Assembly: GCF_027943255.1 (NCBI RefSeq)
Contig: NC_072896.1
Location: forward strand, 67,970,501 to 68,034,500
DNA from: Anastrepha obliqua
Taxonomy: Eukaryota > Arthropoda > Insecta > Diptera > Tephritidae
Direction of reading: 5' to 3'
Length of the DNA: 64,000 nucleotides
The position numbers were made by a program, and so were the translations under genes. Below the pieces are notes generated by a model. It searched no databases. It was not told where the DNA came from and saw only the letters and a program-made list of their open reading frames with translations. Below, in pieces: positions 50,447 to 62,652 of the stretch. How positions within the stretch are numbered: the first letter of the stretch is position 1; the number at the start of each line of letters is the position of its first letter.

Positions 50447-51000
50447 GGGTGTTTTTTTAAAAGCTTGAGAACTTAAAATGTTAATGCAAAACAGAAATAT
50501 TGTTGAAATGAATTTTTTTAATATAATTTCATGGCATTTATTTTCAGAATATGACATCCGGCATATGTCCACCCAATTGTGATCTACTTTTACCAATAAA
50601 TTTGAATAATAAATCTAAATGAGCCCAATCAGCGAAAATGCGACGCAAACGATAGTCATTTAGCTTCAATTCTTGCACGAGCTTATTTTATAGGCACGTA
50701 AGCCAAGATCCTTACATAAAATTTTCCATGTAGTCGAAGGACAAAGGCCAACGAGTTGAGAACGACGACGAATTGACATTTCGGCGTCTTCTTCAACACG
50801 TCGCTCTATGAACTTCGCGAAGATTTTTTTTTTCCTTTCAAAGTAAATTTCCTCAGTTGCGTTGTTCTGACGTTAAGCGATTCATGATGACTTGCCCAAC
50901 GTTACTGAACAGAAATGTAAACACAGTTTGCCATTCTCAGCTTTCAAATCGTAATTATCGATATCGATAATGAGAACTATCGAAACCTAAACTAAAAAAT
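50447..51000 (-). mobile_element. Another DD41D-type relic
   Basis: The left end GGGTGTTTTTTTAAAAGCTT resembles the ends of the 42276 element. The minus strand between 50640 and 50800 shows RRVEEDAEMSIRRRSQLVGL and ILCKDLGLRAYKI, the second helix-turn-helix of this group. The catalytic domain is deleted. Confidence 0.5.
50954..50971. promoter_or_regulatory. 18-bp palindrome containing overlapping DRE-like sites
   Basis: ATTATCGATATCGATAAT is a perfect palindrome containing overlapping TATCGATA, the binding sequence of Drosophila DREF. It lies in mariner-relic DNA about 3.1 kb upstream of the dynein start, so a promoter role is unproven. Confidence 0.35.
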
Positions 51001-51055
51001 AGGATGTTTTTTATTTTATTTAACGGTTTCTAAAATAGAAATTGTATTGTAATTG

Positions 51056-51208
51056 TCGAATAGCGGTCGCCCCTCGGCAGGCAATGGCTAACCTCCAAGT
51101 GTACTTCTGTCATGATAAAGCTCCTCATAAAAAATAAATTTGCCGTTCGGAGTCGGCTTAAAGCTGTAGGTCCCTCCATTTGTGGAAGTGTAAGTGCCAA
51201 TTATTTAC
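51056..51208 (+). mobile_element. tRNA-SINE 3' fragment, plus strand
   Basis: It contains CGGTCGCCCCTCGGCAGGCA, CTCCTCATAAAAAATA, GTAGGTCCCTCCATTTGTGG and ends GTGCCAATTATTTA. The tRNA head and the CTCGGCC segment are absent. Confidence 0.65.
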
Positions 51209-52971
51209 TTTATTTTTTTAAATAGAAATTCCCTGTTCTGAAGTACATTGTATGCTTGTTGAATTTTAGGTGTCCTATTGCACATTTTTTATAAAAATTC
51301 AAATTTGCATTTTTTTATTATTTTTCAAAACGGCATTTTTATTCAAATATTTACTGTTCTATTTGATAAAATCTACACAATAAATTCAATAAACAAAAAA
51401 TATAATATGTAGTTTTAATAATAGCAAAGGTTTAAAGATAAACATTACAGACATGTATTCTTCAACAATTAATAGATTATGTATGTATTTATGTATGTAT
51501 GTATGTATATTTGCTTGTATTAGTTTTTTCTCACTACCACTAAAGAACGTGTTTTTTATATTTTATTCTTTTTTAAATATATTATTATTTCTTGTCCTTT
51601 TCATTTCCTTTTTTATTTTATTTTACTATACATACAAACGTTAGCTTCATTATATAACTTTGTTTTTCACGCTTTTAAGTTATATTTAGCTGCTAACTGC
51701 TCAGTTAAAAGTGAGAACGCGTACAAAGTGCAAATTATTTGCAATTTAAGTAAACCAAAAAAAGAAGGCTTGAGAGTTCAGGCATATCTTAGATTGCTAG
51801 ATATTCTGTGCAGAAGTAATGAATAATGGGTTAACGCATATCATAAGAGAGTTAATTTGGGTAAGTAATAACATTTCAAGTGAGTTGCTCATAAAAATAT
51901 TGAATTTAAAAATTTAGCTGCATAAATCTAGTAAAATAAGCCGGAAGCAAAAGAAACTATTGGAATCAGGAGATTCGTTAGTAGCTACTCTAGGATAACT
52001 GTTTCTTCAAAAAGCTACTAATAACCAAATTTTCCAATTTCAACTTGTTATATTCCTTGTTTTTACACTAGTAAGCTAACCTAAAAAACTGGTCAATTGA
52101 TCTCGTTGATCATTAAACAATGTAACAGAACAGCAAATGTCCCACCTGCAAGTCATCTATGCACGCTTTATTGCATTTACTTTATATGTGTCACTCAACG
52201 TTAGATAAGTCTACTCTAAATCGATTAATCTTTAAATTGCTTGCAAATCGGATATAAAGTAATTAACGCATTAGAAAAAAATTAAAGTTAAATATCAAGT
52301 ACTAATCTATAATCTCGCTGTGAGCTTCGACGCTATGAACAAATGTCATATATATAGGTATGGTGTATCTACGTACATGGATGCTAATGTACGCATATAC
52401 ATATGTGACAATCTTTATTAATATTAACAAATGAAGTATGGTCGTTTTTATTAATTTTATGAAAATGTGTATATTTTATACACATTACTAAAACAGTGCA
52501 GTGAAAATCTTCCAAACATGCAAAATATTTATATGTACAATGTTACAGTTTAAAAATTGGCTGCGGTTGGTATTTTTACTACGTTCACTGACCTCACCTT
52601 TCACCGCTTTTGTTGAAGTACAACTACAACCTAAACATATCTACTATTTACATCTTAGAGAAAATTTTTTTCTTTTTTTGTATTTTTACCACTGGTACTT
52701 ATATAAATTGCATAAGGTCTTCGTCGTGGGTGCGCATAAAAAAACATGTGAGTACTTAAGATAAACTAGATTACTTAAGCTAAAAATTCACAAAAACAAA
52801 TACAATAATTTATTAAAAAAAAAAATATTTTTAAAACTTTTCTTCAAACGAAAACTGTAAATTATTTATAAACTATAATCCAACCTACTTGAGTTAGTAG
52901 TATTTTTAAAATATCTTGCTAATGCATTTTTACTTGTTTACAGCCCTTACATACTTTTACTAAACCGGTTG

Positions 52972-52977
52972 TTTATT
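52972..52977 (-). terminator. Emsy poly(A) signal candidate
   Basis: Minus-strand AATAAA is the first canonical hexamer found below the Emsy stop codon, about 220 nt downstream. Other AATAAA sites lie further on, so a longer 3' UTR is possible. Confidence 0.35.
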
Positions 52978-53197
52978 AATAGACAATCTTTTTATACTTT
53001 ACTTCATCTTCTGGTGTAATCCTATGTTGTCCCTATTAACCTCTATCAGTTTGCTAGTTTTACATTTCATTGTTTGTTTGAAATATTATTACGTTTAAAT
53101 TAAATAAATTTAGCATTCTTTTCCTGCGGTTGCTTCTCATTCCATTGCTAGATATATTTATGGCTGCCACTTGTAATCTAACGAAAACTTCACCCAA

Positions 53198-56100
53198 TTA
53201 TTCTAAGCCCGCTACGTTCTTGCTATTGATAACGGTTAGTGGAGCGGGTTTTACTGCACCAACATTTATCGTCGACGGAGAACTTCCGCTAACGCCCTTC
53301 GACGTGTCAGACTCCACCAGGACTTCATCTTCCATCGCATCGTCTGAGTCTGCCATAGGCGCAGTGGCAAGCGTAGCCGTTGTCTTCAGCGCTGCGCCGT
53401 CATTGTCGTCCAGTACGATTACCTCATTTTCAACCAATTGCCTTTTCGTAGCTTTTACAGAAATATTATCTACATCATTTACGTCAATTTTTTCATGCAT
53501 TTGCGCAGCATGGGTTACATGAGAACTTTCATCTTCTATATATTCAATTGCAGTGTTCTCGTCAATATCGGCCACTAGAAAAAAATTAAAGCAAATCGAT
53601 TTAAAAATGTCTTTAACAACTATTTTGACAAACACCCACCAATAGTCTCATCAAATCCTGCATCTGTGTCACATTCAACGGTAGCCGAATTATTATTACC
53701 ACTTCCGTTGTTCACATTGGCTGCATTCAATTTTCTCTCATTCTTTTCGCTTTCCATTTGACTACGTCTAAAGAGTTTCTGATTGCCAGCGACGGCTACA
53801 TTGTCATCGTCATCGTCAATGACTTCTATCGGTTCATCATCGCTATTAGCGGCGGTAGTGATGGTATTGTACGTTTTCTCCAATTGTCCCACTTTTAGCT
53901 TCACCGTATCTCGTGGTCTTGGTGGTAACAACTCGCCCTCACTTTCGTTACCGCTAAAGATTGTGTAAGCCTTTTCGGTCATTTCTTGGCCCTCTTCGCC
54001 CCCTGTATCCTCTCCTGTTTCACCCTCGTCCATTTCGCCGTCTACCGTCCCCTCGGTTTCAGCACCAGCATCGGTATCGCCCTCTTCCTGCTCCTCCACA
54101 ATGACATCCTCGAAACTATCATCAATAATAATAGTTTCGCCATCAATCGATTCCTTGTCATGCATTTGTTGCTTATGCGAATCACTCATTGAATTGCATT
54201 GTTTACCACCATGACCACTCGACTGTCGACTATAATCTGTACGTGCGGCCGCTTTAGTTGCAGCTGCGACAGCTGTTGCTTGATCTAATTCCATTTCCCA
54301 ATCGGTAGCACCCAAAATTATTGTGGACGGTTGCTGTTGTTGTTGCTGCTGTTGCTGTTGCTGTGCACTTTCGATGAGCGATGTTGGTAATACTGTTACT
54401 GTATCGCCGATATTATTGCCCATTGTTATATTTGTACCATCGCCACTATCCACTATAATCGGCATATTGAGAATATCAACTGGAGTATCTTCGGTAATCA
54501 TTTGGTTAGGTTCCAAATGCATTTTACTACCACTTCCAGTGGACACTGGGGTAGTTATATTGTACTTGTTGTTGCCATCTATAAAGGTTGCTGTCTTAAT
54601 TGGGGCACCCGAACCACTCTGTGCTGGCGATGAACCAATTATTACTACATTCGGTTTGGCTGCGTCTGGGTTCTGGGAGCTCTGCTGTACTTTGCTAGCA
54701 ACAATACCACTACCAACGTTCGCACTTTTTGATAGCGTTATTGTGCCTGATGTTGTGCGTCCACCAACCGACGGCACGAAAACCATATTCATATTGCTTT
54801 TATTGCCACTGAGTGTTATGGTATTTGTTGTTGTGCTTGGCTTTGACTGCGAATGGGATTGTGTAGTGGCCGTATGGAAGGGGCTTGTTAAGTTCCCTGG
54901 CGAATTGAGTGGCGCTGGTATGATTTGCACTTTCTGTATGGCAATTCGCTGAGGTTGATGTGTCACTGATGTGCCTGCGCCTGCCGCACTACTACTGACC
55001 ACTGCGTTGGGAAGGATTTTATGTGAGAAAGCGCCTTGCAATTTCCCTTTTGATGCCCCATCCACATTTGCGGATTGTATGAACACTTTTCCGTTTGGAG
55101 ATTGGCATATTTTTACGCTGGTACGTATGCCTGTCGTCGATATATTTTTTAGCTGATGTTGTAAGAAGGATGAGGATGTGGTCGATTGATGGTGTTGATT
55201 CGAATGACTGACAGACGTGACACTTGTCGTAATAGCTGGGGTCAACTTAATATTGCTGATAATTTGTGGCCCAGAATTGGAAGTGTTAAATGTGCCAGAA
55301 AGCTGAAAATTTTTATTGAAAAACGGAATCAGAATAGAGCAAAAGAAAAATTTAAATATTATTAATGAATTAATAATGAAAATTTTCTTGCATCAACCCA
55401 TAACAAAACTTTAAATAAGTCAAAAAGCCACGTTTATTTTTTAACTCTGGCTATCAGACTCTTTTGGTAAACTAAAATTTGTTTTCTTCATTTCAAAGAC
55501 GAGGGTCGAATTCTTAGTTGATATTAAGTAGAGGTACTGGCATTTAGGCACCACGATTATCTAAAATCTGTTGCCACTATAAGTTCCTACATGCCAAGAT
55601 TAAAAGCTTAAAATGTAAACATGTTGCTACTTACCTTTCCTGCGCTACCTGAGTTCACACCAATTGTGCCCGTTTTGATAATCTGTGATTTGCGGAAGAC
55701 TGAAGCACCTGATGTCAATGTTGAAAAGAGTGCACTGCCAGCAGTGCTACTACTTTGATTTGGTGAGAGCAAAAGCGTTGAGCCCATATTTTTTATCATA
55801 GCGGTAGTGCCACTCAATGACGCATTTGGATTGTTACCACCAACACCACTTGCGGCACTTACAAGTGTGGCACCATTATTGAGAGTCTCGATTTTCGTAA
55901 TATTCACAGTGTTACCGGCGTTAACGCCGCCACTAAGTGTAGCCGCGGCGCTACCACTACCAGCCATAGCACCAGTGCCACTTAGCACTATTGGTAACAA
56001 TTTCGTTGTCAGCACCTTACCTTGCGCCGGTTGTGGTGCTGACTGTAGGGTTGGTGTGGCTATCGTTGCTGTACCCTCATTGGTCATACTGCCACTGTTT

Positions 56101-58811
56101 GTGCTTTGTATTTGTATGATAGCAGGTGGTGTATGTGTTGGAACAGCAGGCGCCGTTAGTGTATTACTCGAGTTACTGTTACCTTCATTGTTGTTTTCAT
56201 TGCCATGTGTACCTATACTCGAAGCATTGATTAAAGTAGAGCTTGACAATTTTTTTGTTGTAAGTTTTGTGCCGGGTGGTAAAATAGTTGTGTTAATTGC
56301 ACGCAGTTTAGTTGCAGCAGCTGATATCTGTGGCAATGTCATGATCTGAGATGTCGATGTGGATTGTATTTGTAATGTGGATGCTGTTGACACAACCGCC
56401 GATGCCAGTGGTGTTGCTGCTGAATTTAATGAACCCGGTGGTTGCGGTGGCGGAAGACGATCTTCAAGAATAATCTTTTGCACTGGAGTTGAAATAAGCT
56501 GTTTATCGACTTTGTTATGTGGCATTGCCGGAATTGAGACACTCATACCACCACTGGCAACAGGTGATATGACAGTACTTATTTGATGAGCATCAATGCG
56601 AGCAGACGCAGCACTCACAGCCAATGGCGAGCTTAACGCCATTGGTGGTGCTATCGCAGTTGGTGAAACTGCGCTCGCCGTCGCCGTCGTCGGAGAAGTT
56701 ATAACACTTGGCAATTGTAATTTAGTAAGGTTCTTGGTTATATCCTTCTTTGAAGCGGCAATCTGTGGTTGTGCATATCTCTGTTCATTATTCAACTCGT
56801 CTGCCCTCTCACCAACCACATGTGGAACATGGCGAACAACCGTTTGCGACTGCAGCTGCTGTTGGGATTGAGCAAGAACTTGTTGCTGCTGTAATATATG
56901 TTGCTGCTTTTGTTCTTGAATTTTGGAATTCGATTTACGACCACTTTTAGCTGGTGTCGCCTGGCGCTTACCAGGCGTTAAAGGTGATGTGATGCTAGCG
57001 CCTGCTGTCACCGCTGATTTTTTCATGGCCAGTTTTGGCTTTTGCAATTGTTGTTGATTTAAACGGTTCTGTATAGTTTTACTGTTATGATTGTGATATA
57101 ATTTTCGGATATTGCTCGCGCCGCTGCTAGGTGATGTAGCTTGGGCGCTGTTGGCTGTTATATGATGAAACTGTTTTTGTTGTTGCTGTTTGCTGGGCGA
57201 TGAATCGCTAACAATGCGTTTCTTGTTAATGCCAGTATGGCTGTCGGATATGTTACGCTTAAGACTTTTCTTGTTACCAACAGGAATATCTGGCATTTTG
57301 AACTGATTGGATATAAAATATATACAAAAATAAATTATCTTTATGCAGCTTGAAATAATATTTAAAAACAAATCGCGATAATTATGCACCTTATGATCAC
57401 TACTATAATTAAAAACGTTAATCAAAGTTTACTTTTTCTAAATACTCTTAAAGCAATACAATTAGTCTGGATAATAAATATTCGATTTTAAAAAAATTAA
57501 AGAGTAAGTATTAAGCCTTAGAATGGAAGAAAGTCGGTTTTTTTATTATTATCTCGCAATTCACCAATATATATTTGATGAATAGGATACAATTCAAATC
57601 TTTCAGAGTATTTACGATGAAGAACACAAATATATTTTTTTATTCGTTTTATTATACGAAAATACAAATATTTTGTGAAGAACTGAACAAATTTTATTAT
57701 TGGCAGCTTTTTTTAAGAAACACTTAAAAAATTGGCCCCATATATAAAAAAGATATATTTGCAAATTTAAAAATGAAATTAAAATTAAATAAACGTGTCT
57801 GCCCAAATATATGTTTATATATATAAGAGTAAGTGCATTCATTATTTGCATTAACATTTGATCTACTTCTAGTATTTCATAAATTTAGGTCTCTCCTGAT
57901 CTTCCCATAAAAGCATATGCAAATGCAGACTGTACTTTTTCATTCAACATTATATAATTCCGCCCATTTACACAAACACGCACATATTAACTACTTACAG
58001 GATCATCTGTGACTACGTAGACTTCGCGTTTTATTTCCCAAGGTGCAGCACTTTCCTGTCCACTAATTGCATTAACGGTATTGGCATGTTCAGCAGCAGC
58101 TTGTGCTGCCGTGTCAGCAGGATAAGGTAGTTTTGCGTTTTCTGATGCTGTCTCTGTGGCCACATTGTTTGCTATTAAGGCGAGTGCTGTTTGTGGCGCG
58201 ACACGCGGCAACATCGGGTAAGACCGTCGCCCTTCACGCGACCATTCCTGCCAAGTGTTTGGTCCCGAAATTCTGCATACATGAAAAAACGCACAACATA
58301 CATATGTACGTATAAGCAACATGCAGTAATGATAGGTGTACTACAATTTACACTAAATTTTCGTCTTATTTCGTAACTGCGTGAATGAAATCTTTGAAAA
58401 CTTACGCTTCTGCTATTGTGCACAATTGTTCATCGTTTGCGACCCGACGCGCTTCCGCGCGATGACGTTCTTGCGAGATGTGAAATATGCCACGCAACTC
58501 CTCAAGTAGTTTGGTCTTGTTGTCACTGAGTCCACCCTGAGCGCGAAACACACTAATCACATGCGAATACGACTCCAGCTCTGTAATTAGATGACCCAAC
58601 AAATCAAATATTTAATACGACTCTCCACTTTTATCACACACAAATAATTAACACAGAAGCTTCTTTTTGGGTATCTGGGGCTGTAATATCTCTGATTGCA
58701 TTGCTCCTGAATGCCAGTGCTTTTACTACGCTCGTTTTCAACTTTCTTACCAAGTCTTCTCAAAATGCCTCGACACTCATCTCTAGTCATTTGCAACGCT
58801 TGCGGCCACAT
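53198..58811 (-). CDS. Emsy: EMSY chromatin regulator with N-terminal ENT domain (6 exons)
   Basis: Exons 58811-58751, 58580-58406, 58272-57999, 57302-55635, 55302-53640 and 53574-53198 join in frame to 4,218 nt (1,405 aa). The start MWPQALQMTRDECRGILRRL and following ELESYSHVISVFRAQGGLSD, RHRAEARRVANDEQLCTIAE and ISGPNTWQEWSREGRR match the ENT domain of human EMSY almost residue by residue. The remainder is low-complexity Ser/Thr/Ala/Gln sequence with an NLS-like KKSLKR, a glutamine run of about 11 near 54330-54363, and acidic stretches near the C-terminus. Human EMSY binds BRCA2 and chromatin proteins. Fly EMSY has been reported with the KDM5/Lid demethylase and Rpd3 (recalled). Human EMSY is about 1,320 aa, a similar size. 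No damage seen. Confidence 0.93.
57999..58811 (-). CDS. Emsy: Emsy exons 1-3: ENT domain
   Basis: The three small exons (61, 175 and 274 nt) encode residues 1-170. Splice joins read RRL-E-LESYS (phase 1) and TIAEA-ISGPN (phase 2), restoring the exact ENT sequence order. Exon 3 continues with PRVAPQTALALIANNVATET, equivalent to the conserved PRLVPQTAF stretch after the human ENT domain, and ends VVTDDP. ENT domains form helical dimers. The 696-bp intron to exon 4 contains no recognised element. Confidence 0.93.
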
Positions 58812-59154
58812 CCTGCACGAATATTATGCACTCAGCGTTTTTGCAAATTCTTTTTAAACTCTCACTCGATTTTGGAAAACAATTTTCTCAAAAGTTTTTG
58901 CAAATTGGAGCGAAAAATTCACTACTGCTGCTTCTTCATTCGAGATTGGCAGCCATTAATGTTTATTTGTCAAAAAAAGTCAGTACAGTACAAAAATTCT
59001 CAAAAGGGAGATGTCCGGAAACCAGATTATGCGTTGTAGGGTTAATGTGGAAGGTTTGAACTTATTTATATTTTTCAAGTTTATACTTGTTTTTATTAAA
59101 TAGTATTACAAAAATTCATATTATTTTAATATGATTACAATAAATACCTCTTAC

Positions 59155-59398
59155 ATCCCTTGTTGTATGTCTGGCTGAGCTTTTCCAATTTGTGGTGTAC
59201 GTCTTGATGTTTTTCACAAATTGAGAGACCTACAATTTTATACCGATGTACACTGAGAGGTTTGCCATTGTCTGCTTAGGGACGACCACTTTCTGAAAGA
59301 AATTTCCATAATTCGCTGTTTCATACCCGCAGCGGGTTTCGACCACGAGTCGTACCGAATGGAATGAATTCAGAAACCCATTCTGCTATAGCGGTTGA
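59155..59398 (-). mobile_element. Diverged tRNA-SINE relic upstream of Emsy
   Basis: The SINE order is kept (CTGGCTGAGCTTTTCC, GTACGTCTTGATGTTTTTCA, GAGAGGTTTGCCATTGTCTG, AAACCCATTCTGCTATAGCG) with many substitutions and gaps. The B-box is eroded. Confidence 0.6.
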
Positions 59399-59933
59399 TG
59401 TTTAGTTTTTTTTTTATCATTTGTAATACTCACGAAATTAAGCTAAAATAAAACGTTAAAAGTCATATCTCCTGTCTGGACAGACAAAATACTGACAAAT
59501 TTTAATTATACAAACCGTTTCCACGTAATTACGATAAAAGGTATATAATATATGTATATTTTCATATGCGCGCCCATATTTTGACGTAAATAAAACAAAT
59601 ATGCATACAAACAAATGGGAAGTTTTTCTAAAGCACAATAGAACAATTAATAACTAAATAACAATAATTAATCAATTTGATCATCATTGAAAATAGTGTA
59701 AATTTCTGTCGTTGAAGGTTTCAAGTTGTTATAAAAACTATGAATATGGGTGGTAAAACCTTTAATAATTTTGGTCTCTTAGTTAGGTGGAGCATATAAG
59801 TATGTATGTACTTCTGGCTTTGAGAAGAGCACTCTCATATTATTCTCCTTATCGCTTCTTCCAGCGAGGCAGGCTCTTGAACTTCTATCGATGGGCTTTG
59901 TGCACAGTTTTCTCAAGACAGCTGCTGTTTCTT

Positions 59934-60489
59934 ATGCTGGAAACAGTCACCGAGGTAAACGCAGTCCCCTGTCAGCCGTTACGATCAAACTAATGAGAAC
60001 CCCATGTAAATGAGAAATTACTTCCCTTCCGTATCGGAGTATCGTAGATTTTATCGCCGGATTATTGAAAATTGCTCTCAGGATTGCTCTCTCCCCACAC
60101 AGTGTTGCTAAACAGTACATTTCGAAATCATTTACAAAATAAACTAGGAAAAATTTTAATTTTTGTTAAAATAACTTAAAAACAATGTTTAATAATGCTA
60201 ATTATAGATAAATTAACTATTTACGCTTGTTGGTTTTTGGCTTTGGTTTATTAAACAGTGAAAAATTGAAACTGATAACGCGGATGTGTGAAAAAGTGTG
60301 TAAGCAAAAATAACAATGGCAACATTGTGTAGATACAACCAAATGTATGTGACACACACAAACCGATGTATTGTGTAAATACGTAACTAAAAGAACATAG
60401 TTTTTCTCTACGGGATGAGTTTTGCTCAATTTTGTGCTCTCTAGGGGCTGCGGTAAGGGACTACGTACGTCGGTGACTGTTTCTAACAT
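59934..60489. repeat. Inverted repeat pair, possible foldback element
   Basis: ATGCTGGAAACAGTCACCGA at 59934 is repeated inverted at 60489 as ATGTTAGAAACAGTCACCGA. Similarity continues inward over about 45 bp (CAGTCCC / TAGTCCC, CAGCC). No clear target duplication; TTA lies beside both ends. Class uncertain. Confidence 0.5.
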
Positions 60490-60879
60490 TAGTTTTGCGT
60501 GAAATGGCTGTCAAAATTCATACAAATTGCATTGCCGTGAAATATGCATGAAATTTCGTATGTATCTCACGACAAAGTAGCTTGAGAAGCACCAAAAAAG
60601 TAGTAATGAAATATAATTTTATTTATTTTTATTTCATTTTACTTTGTTTTATTTTATTATAATTTAATTTAATTCATATGAAAAAAAATTGTTTATTTCA
60701 CTTAGTTGGATTGAATTGAATTTATTTTTTATTTATTTTCTGCCTGTTAGGCATGTTATACCTATATTAAACATAACAAATCGAAATATAAGAAAATATT
60801 AATGAACTAAAACTTATTTCGATTTTTATTGACGTGATAACGTCTTATAATTCGATTTAGCCGGCTGCACGCACGAAAA

Positions 60880-61342
60880 AATGTGTCGTTATCTTGCTCA
60901 ATCGTCGTTATCATGTTCATTCGTCGTTGTCTTGCTCAATTTGCTCAATCGCCGTTACCTTGCTTGAACTGCAAGCGAAAGCGCGGAATGAACGACAAAG
61001 AGCACAATCGGCCATCGCATTCGGCAACGTTCGACATCTGGCTCTCTCCTACTTGAGTGAGCATATATATGTATGTATATGCGCATATGTATATAAATTC
61101 ACATATTTGTATTTGCATATGCCTTCTGCCCTGTGTGCATGGTAATGAACCATTTCTCTGTTGAGAATAGGACGACGATAGGAAAAGTAGGAAATGAAAG
61201 GTGGTGTTTCGAGTGTAAAGAGTCTTGGAAAAGGCAAATCGATGATGTTGGCTCTTAGTGTTGTTGACTTATTAACGTCTGATGCACAATCGAAATTGAA
61301 CATATCTTTCATGAATTTGATCAATGTTTCGTAATTGTTCAC
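60880..61342 (-). repeat. Repeat fragment sharing motifs with the piggyBac-like element
   Basis: A minus-strand frame reads PPFISYFSYRRPILN (about 61140-61200), resembling [15 protein letters not shown] in the frame at 5071-5259. Both loci also carry the non-coding motif TGTGTGC(A/C)TGGTAATGAA. This points to a shared element family with a short unknown protein. The ends here are not defined. Confidence 0.4.
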
Positions 61343-62394
61343 GTTTGTGTAAATGTAACTTGATCAATTCCATTGCGATTCCATTTACCTCCTTCTCTAT
61401 ATCCAAATAAAATATCTATCAAATAAATAAAATTAAAATTTTGTTTTGAAAATTGCAACCATTACATCAGAATTTTCTTATGACGTTGTCACGTTAAACT
61501 ATCGTCAGACAACCTCTTTATTTTATTTTAAATTTGAGCGAAAAATAATTTTGAAACTTGCATTCTAGTGAAAACGTAATAAAACGTGAAATTAGAAAAA
61601 GGATTATGAAGTTATGTACTAACGCTACGTGCCCATTTTTCCACGTTAAAATATCCAAAATTTCCTTAAACATTTTTATTAAAATTTTGAATATAGTTTT
61701 TGAACTTGAGCGAATTTTCAAAAAATTAGCACAAAGTTTGAAGCTTTGACTTCTGTTGCAGTATGAACTACATATAGTATATAAAAATAAAAAATTATTT
61801 TAAAGAAATTAAGACAAAATAAATTGTATAACCCTAATAATACATTTTTCCCCCCTTTTTATTTTCTCGCCACTGTGTGTGCATATCTGTATTTAAAATC
61901 AATTTTAATTATATACTATTATATTATATACAATTTGAAAAGCGACCTTTTTCCTCCCTTTCACTCAAAAATGATTGACTTTCTTTCGCGACTATCTTCA
62001 AGGCTTCAACAATCAAAACCACCATTTGCGCACCACTCACACAAGCTACTTCTTCGAAGCTGGCGGTTGTGCTGGAAGCTCGCAAAACTATCAATGTGCT
62101 GGTAAATGTAGTAAAACTTGTTAAGTTGAATACAATTAGTTGTATTATTATATGTAAAAATACTTTTCTTATCAAGATTTGGCAATTGCTAATGGGGCGA
62201 TGCTCATAAATTTGTCCGTTTACATCTTTTCAAATTTCATTGCCAAATAAAATATATGTTGCTGGCGAAATTTCACAGCTGTGAAGTTGAAACTAGCCTT
62301 TAGGTATTATATGTGAAACTCTTTCATTTCGAGAGAGAGCGCGGTCATGAGCTCGTTTCAAAACTTGGCAGCACTCACACATTATGGGATTTTG

Positions 62395-62404
62395 AACAGC
62401 TGAT
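62395..62404. promoter_or_regulatory. E-box-like core promoter motif AACAGCTGAT
   Basis: Exact match to the Drosophila core promoter consensus AWCAGCTGWT, near a GAGAGAGAGCGC stretch (about 62332-62342) that resembles GAGA-factor sites. Suggests a promoter, but no downstream gene start is visible in the window. Confidence 0.3.
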
Positions 62405-62490
62405 AGGCGAAATGGCGGGCTGCCAGAGAAAATGCCCCAAGAATAACTAATGAAAGCAGTTCGTTTTTGCTTAATGGAAAAATGACGCGA

Positions 62491-62652
62491 TTAAATATTT
62501 GTAATTATGTGTCTTAAAATTAATTCAATTAAAACATAATAATTTAAATTGAAGGGAGTTTTAGAAATGTTATTAAATATTTGTAATTACGTGTCTTAAA
62601 ATTAATTCAATTAAAACATAATAATTTAAATTGAAGGGAGTTTTAGAAATGT
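62491..62652. repeat. Two tandem 82-bp units
   Basis: TTAAATATTTGTAATTATGT starts the first unit and recurs at 62573 with one substitution (ATTACGT). Both run to GGGAGTTTTAGAAATGT. This is a simple local duplication. Confidence 0.8.

Larger units (their letters stand above)
47815..53197. other. Intergenic region between dynein start and Emsy stop
   Basis: It should contain the dynein promoter (just above 47815) and the Emsy 3' UTR (just below 53198). I recognise the palindrome at 48061, repeat family A and SINE pieces (48808-49150), mariner-like relics (49425-50300 and 50447-51000), a SINE fragment (51056) and a GTAT run (about 51481-51510). The rest, especially 51.2-53.1 kb, is AT-rich without features. 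Confidence 0.5.

Noticed and set aside
54323..54952. Long plus-strand frame starting with a polycysteine run
   Set aside because: It is the complement of the Emsy glutamine repeat and Ser/Thr-rich exon 5; low-complexity coding DNA often leaves the other strand open.
55807..56349. 180-codon plus-strand frame inside Emsy exon 4
   Set aside because: Antisense shadow of a repetitive Ala/Thr/Ser-rich coding region, with no family motif.
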